The translations under genes were made by a program, and so were the position numbers. 64,000 nucleotides of DNA from Actinomycetota bacterium (GTDB lineage: Bacteria; Actinomycetota; Coriobacteriia; Anaerosomatales; Anaerosomataceae). This document shows, piece after piece, positions 53,551-61,719 of the stretch (the stretch's first letter is position 1; every line of letters begins with the position of its first letter). The notes beneath the pieces are model-generated. The model was not told where the DNA came from. It was given only the letters and a program-made list of their open reading frames with translations, and did not search any database. The stretch covers positions 62,001 to 126,000 of the forward strand of contig WSXY01000009.1 of the NCBI GenBank assembly GCA_009773565.1, in the 5' to 3' direction.

Positions 53551-54363
53551 CTACCCCCTGGCGAAGACGGTGTCCATCAACAGCATAGCCGTGCCGAGGA
53601 CTGCCGTGTATGCCGCGAACCAATACAACTTGTGTTGCTTGACGATCGATAGCAGGAGCTTGATCGCCAGATAGCCGGTCACACCGGAGGCTATGAAGCC
53701 GATTATCGACGGTAGCACGGCCGGGAGTTGCTCGTGACCGCGGAGCAGATCGACGGCATCTTTGGCAACTGCGAGGAAGATTATCGGTATCCCGAGCAGG
53801 AACGAGAAGCGGGCGGCCTGCTCCCGTGAGAGGCCCGCAAGCATACCCGCAGCGATTGTCGAGCCTGAGCGGGAGACACCCGGAAGAACCGCGAGTCCTT
53901 GCAGGGCACCGATGAACCCGACGGCAGGTACGCGTAGTTTGTCGGTGCCACCGGACTTCTCGCTCTGTGCGAGCTTCTCGCCGACCGTCAGGAGCACGGC
54001 CGTGAGGATGAAGCCAAGCCCGACCCACGTCATCGAGTTCGAGAGATCCTCGACATACGGCGACAGCGCGAGCGCGAGCACGCCGCTCACGCCGGTCGCG
54101 ATGATGATGAGCAGAACCAGGCGGCGGTCATCCCTTCGGTCGGCGTTCTTGGGCAGGAGTGAGGCGAGCAGCCGCGCGATGTCGGCACGGAAGTAGATGA
54201 CCATCGCAATGAGCGTTGCGGCGTGCAAGAAGACCTCGAATGTGAGGTCGGGTCGCTGGCCAAGGAGACGGTACGTTACGGCGAGGTGCCCGTCCGAGGA
54301 TATCGGCAGAAACTCCGTGAGTCCCTGAACGACACCGAGGACGATTGCTTGCAGACTATTCAC
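53551..54363 (-). CDS. uppP: undecaprenyl-diphosphatase
   Basis: Polytopic membrane phosphatase that recycles the lipid carrier for peptidoglycan. Catalytic blocks are VVQGLTEFLPISSDGHL and LPGVSRSGSTIAAGML. At 270 residues with eight hydrophobic helices it is complete. In the first block the usual serine pair is followed by D rather than an S/A residue, a minor change. It is 3 bases from ftsK. Confidence 0.95.
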   Translation of the reverse strand: MNSLQAIVLGVVQGLTEFLPISSDGHLAVTYRLLGQRPDLTFEVFLHAATLIAMVIYFRADIARLLASLLPKNADRRDDRRLVLLIIIATGVSGVLALALSPYVEDLSNSMTWVGLGFILTAVLLTVGEKLAQSEKSGGTDKLRVPAVGFIGALQGLAVLPGVSRSGSTIAAGMLAGLSREQAARFSFLLGIPIIFLAVAKDAVDLLRGHEQLPAVLPSIIGFIASGVTGYLAIKLLLSIVKQHKLYWFAAYTAVLGTAMLLMDTVFARG

Positions 54364-54367
54364 TCGC

Positions 54368-56041
54368 CTAGACCTCCATGACGATGGGGATGATCATCGG
54401 GCGGCGGCGACTGCGCTCCCAGATGAACTGCGAAAGCGAGTCGCGAAGTGCCTTCTTGATCACGCCATGGTCCGTTACGCCTTCGGTCGACGTGCGCTGG
54501 AGGACCTTTGCCACACGCTGACGGGCTTCGGCGAAGAGCGCCTCATCGTCGCCACCGGTGAGTACGAGGCCGCGGAGCACGAGCTCCGCGTCGCCGGCGA
54601 CCTTGCCGGTCTGCGCATCGACGGCAACGACTACCATCGCGATGCCGTCGCTTGAGAGCAGCTGACGATCACGAAGAACGACTTCGCCGACATCGCCGAC
54701 ATTGATGCCGTCAACATAGACGACACCTGACTCGACATGCTCCCCCACCTTCGCGGAGTTCTCGGTGAGCTCCAGGCAGCGTCCGTTCTCGAGGATGAAG
54801 ATGTTGTTCGCCGGTATACCGACGGCCTCGGCAAGTTTGGCGTGTGCGTGAAGGTGGCGGGTCTCGCCGTGAATCGGCACGAAGTATGTTGGCATTGTAA
54901 GGTTCAACATGAGCTTGAGTTCTTCGGCTGCGGCATGGCCCGAGACGTGGACCTGCGCTGAGCCCTTGTGAATGACGTTTGCCCCGGCCTTGAAGAGCCG
55001 GTTGATGACGCGGCTGACCGCCTTCTCGTTGCCGGGAACCGGCGTCGCGGAGAGGACGACCGTGTCGCCCTCCTCGATCTCCACTGTCTTGTGGTCGCGG
55101 TTCGCCATGCGTGCGAGCGCCGACAGCGGCTCGCCCTGGCTGCCCGTCGAGAGCACAACGACCTTCTCGGCCGCGAGGCCCTGCATGGCGTAGGCGTCGA
55201 CGATGTCCTCGTCGGCGATGTGGAGATAGCCGAGTTCGCGGGCGATCGTCGTGTTGTTCACCATCGAACGACCGGTGACGGCGACTTTCCGTCCTGCGGC
55301 AACGGCTGCGTCACAGACCTGCTGGAGCCGGTGTATATGCGACGCGAACGATGCGACGATGATGCGCTGGTCTGCCTCATCAAAGATGCGCCGCAGGGCG
55401 ACCCCTACTACCGCTTCGGACGGGGTGTGCCCGAGCGACTCGGCGTTCGTGGAGTCGCTCATCAGCAGTGTCACGCCCGCCCGCGCGGCCTTCGCCAGCC
55501 CGGCGTAGTCGGTCGGGACGCCATCGATGGGCGTTTGATCGAGCTTGAAGTCGCCTGTGTGCAAGATGTTGCCGACAGGCGTGCGAATGAAGACCGCCAC
55601 GGCGTCCGGAATCGAATGGTTCATGGCGATGAAGTCAAAGCCGAACGGGCCGAGGCTTATGTGTCCGCCCGGCTTGATCTCGCGAAGCTTCGGCTTCTTG
55701 ATGCGGTGTTCTTCGAGCTTGCCCTTGATAAGGCCGAGCGTGAGCTTCGTGCCAAGGATCGGAACGTTCGCCCCGATCTCCTTGAGTAGATACGGCAACG
55801 CACCCGTATGGTCTTCGTGACCATGCGTGATGATGATGCCGCGGAGTTTGTCCTTGCGTTTCGCGATGTAACTGAAGTCCGGGAGGATGAGGTCCACGCC
55901 GGGTGTGTCGTCATCGGGAAACATGATTCCTGCGTCGATGACAACCATATCGTTGCCGTACTCGACGACGGTCATGTTCTTACCGATCTCGTCGAGCCCA
56001 CCGAGCGGGATTACGCGGAGACGGTTCGTGTTATTGGCCAT
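54368..56041 (-). CDS. rnj: ribonuclease J
   Basis: Metallo-beta-lactamase/beta-CASP RNase with 5'-exo and endo activity. The HxHxDH metal motif is in THGHEDHTGALPYLL, further ligands are HTGDFKLD and the beta-CASP block VAVTGRSMVNN, and PIHGETRHL lies further on. At 557 residues with a C-terminal domain it is full length. It is followed by uppP and preceded by dapA. Confidence 0.95.
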   Translation of the reverse strand: MANNTNRLRVIPLGGLDEIGKNMTVVEYGNDMVVIDAGIMFPDDDTPGVDLILPDFSYIAKRKDKLRGIIITHGHEDHTGALPYLLKEIGANVPILGTKLTLGLIKGKLEEHRIKKPKLREIKPGGHISLGPFGFDFIAMNHSIPDAVAVFIRTPVGNILHTGDFKLDQTPIDGVPTDYAGLAKAARAGVTLLMSDSTNAESLGHTPSEAVVGVALRRIFDEADQRIIVASFASHIHRLQQVCDAAVAAGRKVAVTGRSMVNNTTIARELGYLHIADEDIVDAYAMQGLAAEKVVVLSTGSQGEPLSALARMANRDHKTVEIEEGDTVVLSATPVPGNEKAVSRVINRLFKAGANVIHKGSAQVHVSGHAAAEELKLMLNLTMPTYFVPIHGETRHLHAHAKLAEAVGIPANNIFILENGRCLELTENSAKVGEHVESGVVYVDGINVGDVGEVVLRDRQLLSSDGIAMVVVAVDAQTGKVAGDAELVLRGLVLTGGDDEALFAEARQRVAKVLQRTSTEGVTDHGVIKKALRDSLSQFIWERSRRRPMIIPIVMEV

Positions 56042-56111
56042 ATGCTGTTCGATCGTGCTCCTTTTCGTGCGTCTGAGGTGTAGGTACCGTGCGACCCGCT
56101 AAAGCGGGCTA

Positions 56112-57002
56112 TCAGTCGATGAGGCCGAGGTGGTCCATGATCCGCTTGAGTTCCGCGGTCTGCTCCTCGGAAGCAGATATGAGCGGAAGGCGTGTGTCGC
56201 CGACCGGGAAACCGACGAGCTTGAGTGCGTCTTTCACCATGATCGGGTTACTCGTCATGAACAGCGCCTTGAAGAGCGGCATGAGTTGCAGGTGGATCTT
56301 GAGCGCGCGTGTGTGGTCGCCGAGGCTCTGCGAGGTCAACATCTCGGCGAGCAGCGGGCCGGCGACGTGCGAGGCGACCGAAATGACGCCAGTGGCGCCG
56401 AGGCCCATCATCGGCAAGGTGTCCTCGTCGTTGCCAGAGAAAACCTCGAAACCTGCAGGCGCTCCATCGAGGATGTTCGCGATCTGCGTGAGCTGTCCGC
56501 TCGCCTCTTTGACGGCGACGATGTTCTCGATGCCGGCGAGACGAAGCGTCGTGGGCGCTTCGAGGTTAGTGACCGTGCGCGCCGGTACGTTGTACAAGAT
56601 GACCGGCAGCTCGACCGCCGCGGCGATCGCCGCGAAGTGCCGGTAGAGCCCTTCCTGCGGCGGCTTGTTGTAGTACGGGACGACGGCCATGACCGCGTCT
56701 ACGCCGAGCTTGGCCACGCGTTGCGCGAATTCGACCGAGTCGTCCGTGCAGTTGTCGCCGACGTTCGCGATGATCGGTGCTCGTCCGTCGACCGCCTCGA
56801 CGACGGCCGAGAAGAGCCGGACCTTGTCCTCGTAGTGGATGGTGGGTGACTCGCCGGTCGTGCCGCAGACGACGAGCGCCTCACTCCCCTGGTCGAGAAG
56901 GCGGAGCGCAAGTTCTTGAGCGCGCGGCAGGTCGAGTGCGCCGTCCGGCGTGAACGGCGAGACCATTGCGGTGATGAGCCGTCCGAATCTCGGCTGGGTC
57001 AT
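56112..57002 (-). CDS. dapA: 4-hydroxy-tetrahydrodipicolinate synthase
   Basis: First committed enzyme of lysine and diaminopimelate synthesis; a class I aldolase barrel of 296 residues. The active-site region shows VCGTTGESPTIHYED, ILYNVPARTV with the tyrosine, and the Schiff-base lysine in VAVKEASG. ATG 57002 follows GGGGAG; an in-frame start further upstream adds an unrelated segment. dapF and dapL are in the same window on the same strand. Confidence 0.96.
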   Translation of the reverse strand: MTQPRFGRLITAMVSPFTPDGALDLPRAQELALRLLDQGSEALVVCGTTGESPTIHYEDKVRLFSAVVEAVDGRAPIIANVGDNCTDDSVEFAQRVAKLGVDAVMAVVPYYNKPPQEGLYRHFAAIAAAVELPVILYNVPARTVTNLEAPTTLRLAGIENIVAVKEASGQLTQIANILDGAPAGFEVFSGNDEDTLPMMGLGATGVISVASHVAGPLLAEMLTSQSLGDHTRALKIHLQLMPLFKALFMTSNPIMVKDALKLVGFPVGDTRLPLISASEEQTAELKRIMDHLGLID

Positions 57003-57159
57003 GGTGACTCCCCTGGTTCGACAGGGCACGTGGCCCCGGGAAATTGCGTTTCTTACTCCGGTATTGTGCCACATCGGGCTGACATGCGTCTGCGGAGGTG
57101 GAGTGCGGCAACGGAGTGAAGTGTCGACAGGCGCGGAGCGGACTTCCCGTTAGGGCTGT

Positions 57160-59664
57160 CTACTGCAGTGCGCTCATGACTGCCGTACGAACGCCTCTTG
57201 TCAGGGCACTCGGGCCGCCGAGGTACTTGACGGCGGTGATGCCGGCCCGATTGAGGGCCAGGCACGACTTGGCGTCGCTGTTCAAAGACGCTCCGGTGGT
57301 GAGTAGGAGGACGGACCCTTCCTGAGCCTGCAAGACGCCGCCGGAGAGCGCGTCCGGGAAGTTCGCACCGGTTGCCATGGCCACGCGGTTCCAGTCGAGA
57401 CCAGCGTTGGCGACGGCCCACGTCGCGATGGCGACCGAGGTCGCGTAGCGGTTGCCGCCAGCAATCCTGGCTACATTGCTGGATCCGTACCGCACGACGA
57501 GGGCGGCGTGAACACTCGCGCCAATAGCGCCGGCTCCGCCGAGGATGACAACCTTGTTGGCGCCGATGTCGTTGAGTGTGGCCTGGACGCCGGCAAGACC
57601 CTTCGGACCGACAAGCAGGATTGGCCAACCCTTGGCCGCAGCCATCGGAGAGGCGGCCAGCGCATCAGCGAAGCTGCCGCCGGTTGCCAGCAAGACGGTA
57701 CCATCGTAGGCCGCACCGAGCCTCGCGACGCTCGCCTTGGCGATTGCGCCGGCGGTCTGATAGCGGTTTCCACCAGCGATGCGCTCAACAGTAGCGAGCT
57801 CGCGGCGAAGGACGCTCTCGACACTTGTGCCGACTGCGCTCGTTCCGCCGAGGATGATTGCCTTAGTCGCGCCGAGACGGCGGATCTCGGCCAGAACGAC
57901 CGGAGGAAGCTGGTTTGCGGTGGTGAGGAGGATCGGCGCGTCGACGGCGTTCGCGAGTGTTGCTCCGCCGAGCGCGTCCGGCCAGTTCGCTCCGGTGGCG
58001 ATCACGACGGTGTCAGCGCCGTTGGGATACGCGGCTTGAGAGATTGCAACGTTTGTGGCGTAGCGATCGGCGCCCTGGACTGCGGTCTGTGCGACGTTGC
58101 GGCTGTCGTCGACCGGTGCGGGCGTGGGTGCGGGCGTGGGTGCCGGAACTGCTTGCTGGAGTGCCCACGTGCCGGGGCGACCGGCTGCGGTGCATCCCCA
58201 GATACCGGACTCGATGACCGGTGCAGCGATTGTTACCGATGCACCGGTGGTGGCTGCGGGCAGAACCGACGCAACCAGGCCACTCAGCACGTTGCCTTCA
58301 ACCGCTACGGTGCTGCCATCAAGAATCGTCGCGGGCCGCCTTTGGACTGAGGCACCAGCCGGGTTGGTGATGGTGTTGCCGAGGAACGACGAGTCCGTCC
58401 AGATTCCGAGGGAGTAGAGGCCCTCAAGCGTTCCGCTGGCGGAGGCGCCGTTGCCGGTGATCGTGTTGCGAACGAAGGTGAGGCGGGTCATCGCTTCGAG
58501 AACGAGCACGCCCTCTTCAGCAGCGCCGCTTACGGTGTTGCCTTCGAAGACGACGTCGGTGAGTGCGCCGGTGAACTGTACGCCGACCTCACCGGATCCG
58601 CTGAAGGTGTTGTTGCGGACTATGACGTTGCTCGCCTTGACCGGGACGGTCTTGGGGTTGTTGACGATCGTGTTGTTCTCGTAGACCGAGTTGGAGGACT
58701 GGATGTTGAGCGGAGTCGCGAGCCACCCCGTCACGGAGTTGCGGGCGATTGTGTTGCTGTGTGACGGGTTCTCCGCAGTGATGCCCCACTGGGTGGAGTT
58801 CGCGCCACCGCGCAGGACGTTGTCCACGATCGTGGCGTTGTGGCTGAAGGTGGAGTCGCGGCCCTGGACCATGATTCCCCACTTGGCGTTCTCGATGATG
58901 TTGCCCTGCACGAGGTCATCATGCGAGCGCTCGATGTTGATGCCCGCATACGCGCCGATTGAGGTGTTGTTCACGATCGTGTTGTGGTGGGCCTTGCCCG
59001 GGCCGCCGACCTGCTCGTAGCTGACCCAGGACTCGTACTGAGTGTTGGTGGCGTAGTTGTTGGCGCAGTAGTTGTAAGCGCTCGAGTGAATCTCGACGTC
59101 ATTCTCGTTGTTGTCGAAGCGGCTGTACGTGACGCTCACGCGATCGGAGCCGTCGTAAACCGAGACCGCGGACTTCTCACAGTTGCGGATGTCGACGCGG
59201 GTGACAACGGAGTCGGTCGTGGCGGTGAACTGGATGCCGTGCGGGTAGCCGGCGGTCTGCGCGGCGATGTTGCCATCGATAGCCAGGTCGCGGACCGTCA
59301 CGTTGTTGGTGTTGACGATGGCCAGAAGCGTCAGGTTGGCACCGTCGCGGAGCTTCAAAACGGAAGTGGCACCGACGCCCGAGATCTCGAGGGGCTTGGT
59401 GACCCGGATCTGGCCGAGGATGTAGTTGCCGGCGGGGATTGTGACCGCTCCGCCGGAGACGGCTGCGTCGATCGCATTCTGGAAGGCTGCGGTGTCGTCC
59501 GCGGTGTCGGTGCCGTTGGCGCCGAAGTCGGTCACAGAGATTGCGGCGGAAACGGCTGCCGCAGGAGCAGGGAAGCTTACAAACGAGAACATGACGGCGA
59601 CAGCCGTCATGAGGATGACCACCCTAGCAGCACAAACCTTGAGAGCTTTCGCGTTGATGCTCAC
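57160..59664 (-). CDS. secreted beta-helix protein with three cell-wall-binding repeat 2 domains
   Basis: An 834-residue surface protein. The signal peptide is CAARVVILMTAVAVMFSFVSF then PAPAAAV. A Pectate-lyase-like/NosD right-handed beta-helix follows (GANGTDTADDTAAFQNAID, then repeated xxNxTIxxN coils) to about residue 500, then a Pro-Thr linker (APTPAPTPAP). The C-terminal 285 residues hold three CWB2 (PF04122) repeats with the marks ADRYATN, GGNRYQT and GGNRYAT. CWB2 domains anchor proteins to anionic wall polymers. GTG 59664 is chosen; upstream in-frame codons fall in the leader hairpin. A c-di-GMP-I-type riboswitch precedes it. The ligand or substrate of the helix is unknown. Confidence 0.92.
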   Translation of the reverse strand: MSINAKALKVCAARVVILMTAVAVMFSFVSFPAPAAAVSAAISVTDFGANGTDTADDTAAFQNAIDAAVSGGAVTIPAGNYILGQIRVTKPLEISGVGATSVLKLRDGANLTLLAIVNTNNVTVRDLAIDGNIAAQTAGYPHGIQFTATTDSVVTRVDIRNCEKSAVSVYDGSDRVSVTYSRFDNNENDVEIHSSAYNYCANNYATNTQYESWVSYEQVGGPGKAHHNTIVNNTSIGAYAGINIERSHDDLVQGNIIENAKWGIMVQGRDSTFSHNATIVDNVLRGGANSTQWGITAENPSHSNTIARNSVTGWLATPLNIQSSNSVYENNTIVNNPKTVPVKASNVIVRNNTFSGSGEVGVQFTGALTDVVFEGNTVSGAAEEGVLVLEAMTRLTFVRNTITGNGASASGTLEGLYSLGIWTDSSFLGNTITNPAGASVQRRPATILDGSTVAVEGNVLSGLVASVLPAATTGASVTIAAPVIESGIWGCTAAGRPGTWALQQAVPAPTPAPTPAPVDDSRNVAQTAVQGADRYATNVAISQAAYPNGADTVVIATGANWPDALGGATLANAVDAPILLTTANQLPPVVLAEIRRLGATKAIILGGTSAVGTSVESVLRRELATVERIAGGNRYQTAGAIAKASVARLGAAYDGTVLLATGGSFADALAASPMAAAKGWPILLVGPKGLAGVQATLNDIGANKVVILGGAGAIGASVHAALVVRYGSSNVARIAGGNRYATSVAIATWAVANAGLDWNRVAMATGANFPDALSGGVLQAQEGSVLLLTTGASLNSDAKSCLALNRAGITAVKYLGGPSALTRGVRTAVMSALQ
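57163..58065 (-). repeat. three tandem CWB2 repeats at the protein level
   Basis: Each repeat is about 95 codons and starts with a RYATN-, RYQTA- or RYATS-type motif, followed by a glycine-rich ATGANWPDALGG, ATGGSFADALAA or ATGANFPDALSG loop. The three copies are divergent in sequence, so they are old repeats, not recent DNA duplications. Confidence 0.8.
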
Positions 59665-59689
59665 GTGAACCCTGCCCCTAGTGCACATC

Positions 59690-59725
59690 GACCCGGGACT
59701 CCCTGTCGCCAGGAAGCCTCGGGTC
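59690..59725 (-). other. long GNRA-capped hairpin between riboswitch and start codon
   Basis: On the - strand GACCCG-a-GGCTTCCTG, a GCGA loop, and CAGGGAGTC-c-CGGGTC pair along 15 positions with one mismatch. It ends 25 bases upstream of the GTG start. There is no T-run after it, so it is not a classical terminator. It may be the expression platform of the riboswitch. Confidence 0.6.
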
Positions 59726-59739
59726 AATGACCATTGGGG

Positions 59740-59835
59740 CTCCGGCAGTCCGGCTGTCGTAGGAAGGTTTTCCTTCCGTTAGACCCGTGACTTTGCGAAA
59801 CCCGCCTTTCGGCGGATCGTGCCTTTTTCAGGAGA
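59740..59835 (-). promoter_or_regulatory. c-di-GMP-I (GEMM)-type riboswitch
   Basis: On the - strand, P1 pairs GGCA with TGCC. The next hairpin is CCGCC-GAAA-GGCGG (59802-59815) with the GAAA loop. CGCAAAG then C-ACGGGTCTAA follow, another hairpin GGAAGG-AAAA-CCTTCC (59762-59777) carries the tetraloop receptor side, and ACGACAGCCGG closes the domain. These blocks, in this order, are those of class I c-di-GMP aptamers. The junction before the first hairpin (CGAT) departs from the usual AAAC, so ligand choice should be tested. It precedes a CWB2 surface protein, a common target type. Confidence 0.82.
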
Positions 59836-59876
59836 TTCGTGCCGATCTGCAGTTATCAATTTCGCCTACAGTTTCT

Positions 59877-59884
59877 TTGTCGGC
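59877..59884 (-). promoter_or_regulatory. possible sigma-28/WhiG-type -10 element
   Basis: On the - strand GCCGACAA matches 7 of 8 positions of the GCCGATAA -10 of the FliA/WhiG sigma class. It is about 42 bases before the riboswitch. The -35 (CACA, 15 bases upstream) matches TAAA poorly, so this is a weak call. Confidence 0.25.
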
Positions 59885-60004
59885 ATTTCCGCAGTGGTCT
59901 GTGAGTAGAAAAGCGTCAAAAAGCACACACTTCCGACGAACGGTCGTTTGTGCTCACAACGTGCTCAGATTCCGTGACGCAGGCGACTCGTCTTGAGAGC
60001 CCCG

Positions 60005-60889
60005 CTAAGCCCTCCGAAGCAGGCGCTTGAGCGCGCCCTGAAGTCCGCTTGCAAAGACGATGAGCTCGCTCGCTCCGGCGCCGTCTCGAACGAAGATCCG
60101 TCCGAGTCGCATGGGGTCCGAATGCTCGTCTATCAGCACGGGTTCGGTGGTTACGGCGAAACGCAATCCGCACTGCGCGACCAGTGCAGCGACTTCATCG
60201 GAGAGCACCCCGTTGGGATATGCGAAGACACGCGGTCGCGTCCCCACCAGTGCGGTCACGTCGAGCATCGATCCCTCGACCTCATCGCGAATCTGTTCGG
60301 GTGTGCAGCGCGTGAGCACGGGATGCGTGCGGGTGTGCGGCTCGATATCGGCGACCGAGGCGAGCGCCGTGAGTTCCGCAGCAGAGAGTGCCTGGGGCTC
60401 GTCGTACTCTCTCGCCGGGTCAAGACCGCGCAGCGAGAGCGAGGAGCGACGCTCGTCGTCAGGCAGTGCCTGGAAGCTCGTCACCTCGCCGGCGGTAAGA
60501 TGCGTCCACCAGAAGTGCCGTCGGGTGCCAACGACTTCAGTTGCGATGAAGACCGTCGGGCGGACGCCGTGGAGCGTAAGAACAGGGATGAGCGAGGCGT
60601 TCGATGCCCTGCCATCGTCAAATGTGAGTACGAGTGGACGATCCGGAAGCCGGGAAAGGTCTCCCGCTTCGAGCGCGTCAAGCGCCTCTCCGAGCGAGAC
60701 GAAGTTGTAGCGGTGTTTCAGGATGCGGAGCGTTCGGTCGAATTGCCCGGGGCTCTGCTGGTGGAACAGGAGAACCGTCAGACGGTGCTTCTGGATCAAG
60801 TGACGCGCCAAGAGGGGCAATCCGCTCACACGAAGGAGTGCAAACACCACCGTCCTGGCGTGTCCTTCAAGGCGGGCCCCCTTACTCAC
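60005..60889 (-). CDS. polysaccharide deacetylase family protein
   Basis: NodB-homology deacetylase of about 294 residues. Motif 1 is LTFDDG near residue 90 and motif 2 is HTRTHPVL near residue 180. A later RVFAYPNG block completes the site. Substrates may be peptidoglycan, chitin-like or other acetylated polymers. GTG 60889 is best placed behind GGGGGAG; ATG 60904 lacks a site. There is no clear signal peptide, although the N-terminus has a hydrophobic stretch (TVVFALLRVSGLPLL). It diverges from the G5/lectin-like gene. Confidence 0.87.
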   Translation of the reverse strand: MSKGARLEGHARTVVFALLRVSGLPLLARHLIQKHRLTVLLFHQQSPGQFDRTLRILKHRYNFVSLGEALDALEAGDLSRLPDRPLVLTFDDGRASNASLIPVLTLHGVRPTVFIATEVVGTRRHFWWTHLTAGEVTSFQALPDDERRSSLSLRGLDPAREYDEPQALSAAELTALASVADIEPHTRTHPVLTRCTPEQIRDEVEGSMLDVTALVGTRPRVFAYPNGVLSDEVAALVAQCGLRFAVTTEPVLIDEHSDPMRLGRIFVRDGAGASELIVFASGLQGALKRLLRRA

Positions 60890-60933
60890 CAGGCACTCCC
60901 CCATTGTCGAGTCGATCGGTCCGTTACGGATGG

Positions 60934-60962
60934 TTGCGACTGGTCATCGTTGCAGGTAGACA
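60934..60962 (+). promoter_or_regulatory. promoter of the G5/PA-IL-like gene
   Basis: TTGCGA (60934-60939) and TAGACA (60957-60962) are spaced by 17 bases, 43 bases before the ATG. It is in the 116-base divergent region with the deacetylase gene. Confidence 0.5.
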
Positions 60963-61005
60963 GTATCATGTGTGCACATTGCGGGTCCTACCAGGGGAGG
61001 AATCG

Positions 61006-61719
61006 ATGGAGTCACGGGGTCGACGTGTTCTGCTGATTCTTCTTCTGATACTCGTGCTTGTGTCGACATGGGTAATCATCCGCCCGTTCCGGACCGAGAT
61101 CGTCATTGAGTCACGGACCGAGGTGATTCGCTTCGACACGCAGAAGGTCGCATCCGCAGAACTGCCTGTCGGTACCGAGGCCGTCGTGCAGGCCGGCACG
61201 CAGGGACGCAAGGCCGTATACGCCTACTTCGAAGAGCATTCGTTCCTCGGCAAGGTGACCTCTCGTGAAGCGATCGCTCCGGACGGTCGACCAACGGAAC
61301 GGGTCGAACTCGCCCCGGTTGTTCAAATCCTCGAGTACGGCACAGCGTCCAAGTTCGCCGTGGAGCTCATCGCGTCGGCAGAATCAGGCGTGGACATCGG
61401 CGTGATCGGCTCCGGAGGCACGCTACTTGTGAAGGCCTCTGGCTCGATCAGGTATTGGAAGGGTGGCACGTGTGGCCCCGAGGGTGACTCCACGCACAAC
61501 TACACCTTCGTTCCGATTCGGCCGAGTGCGAACGTCGGCGCTTTGCTGTTCCGCGTTGGCGACGGCCCGTACACCACCTACAGCGAACTTGCTGTCAGCG
61601 GTGACATGCGCGCTGTGAGCGGGACTCCGGGACAACACGTACGCGCCGTCATCAATGACGCGCCCGGGCTGTACGCCGATAACGCCGGTACATTGCGCAT
61701 CAGCGTTCTCACCCGCTGA
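61006..61719 (+). CDS. membrane-anchored G5-like and PA-IL (LecA)-like jelly-roll protein
   Basis: A 237-residue surface protein. An N-terminal transmembrane anchor (RVLLILLLILVLVSTWVII) is followed by a G5-like region (VIRFDTQKVASAELPVGTEAV, shown as VIRFDTQKV, ASAELPVGTEA). A C-terminal domain has the PA-IL/LecA pattern: SGVDIGVIGSGGTLLVKASG, then RVGDGPYT and DAPGLYADNAGTLRISV. In LecA the DN region binds calcium and galactose; whether sugar binding is kept here is unknown. GGGGAGG precedes ATG 61006. The C-terminal half is antisense to the tail of the glycosyltransferase gene. The domain names are assigned from pattern memory. Confidence 0.75.
   Translation: MESRGRRVLLILLLILVLVSTWVIIRPFRTEIVIESRTEVIRFDTQKVASAELPVGTEAVVQAGTQGRKAVYAYFEEHSFLGKVTSREAIAPDGRPTERVELAPVVQILEYGTASKFAVELIASAESGVDIGVIGSGGTLLVKASGSIRYWKGGTCGPEGDSTHNYTFVPIRPSANVGALLFRVGDGPYTTYSELAVSGDMRAVSGTPGQHVRAVINDAPGLYADNAGTLRISVLTR

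Noticed and set aside
51601-53652. Long + strand open frame of 683 codons
   Set aside because: It mirrors ftsK; high GC gives long open antisense frames. FtsK motifs are intact on the - strand.
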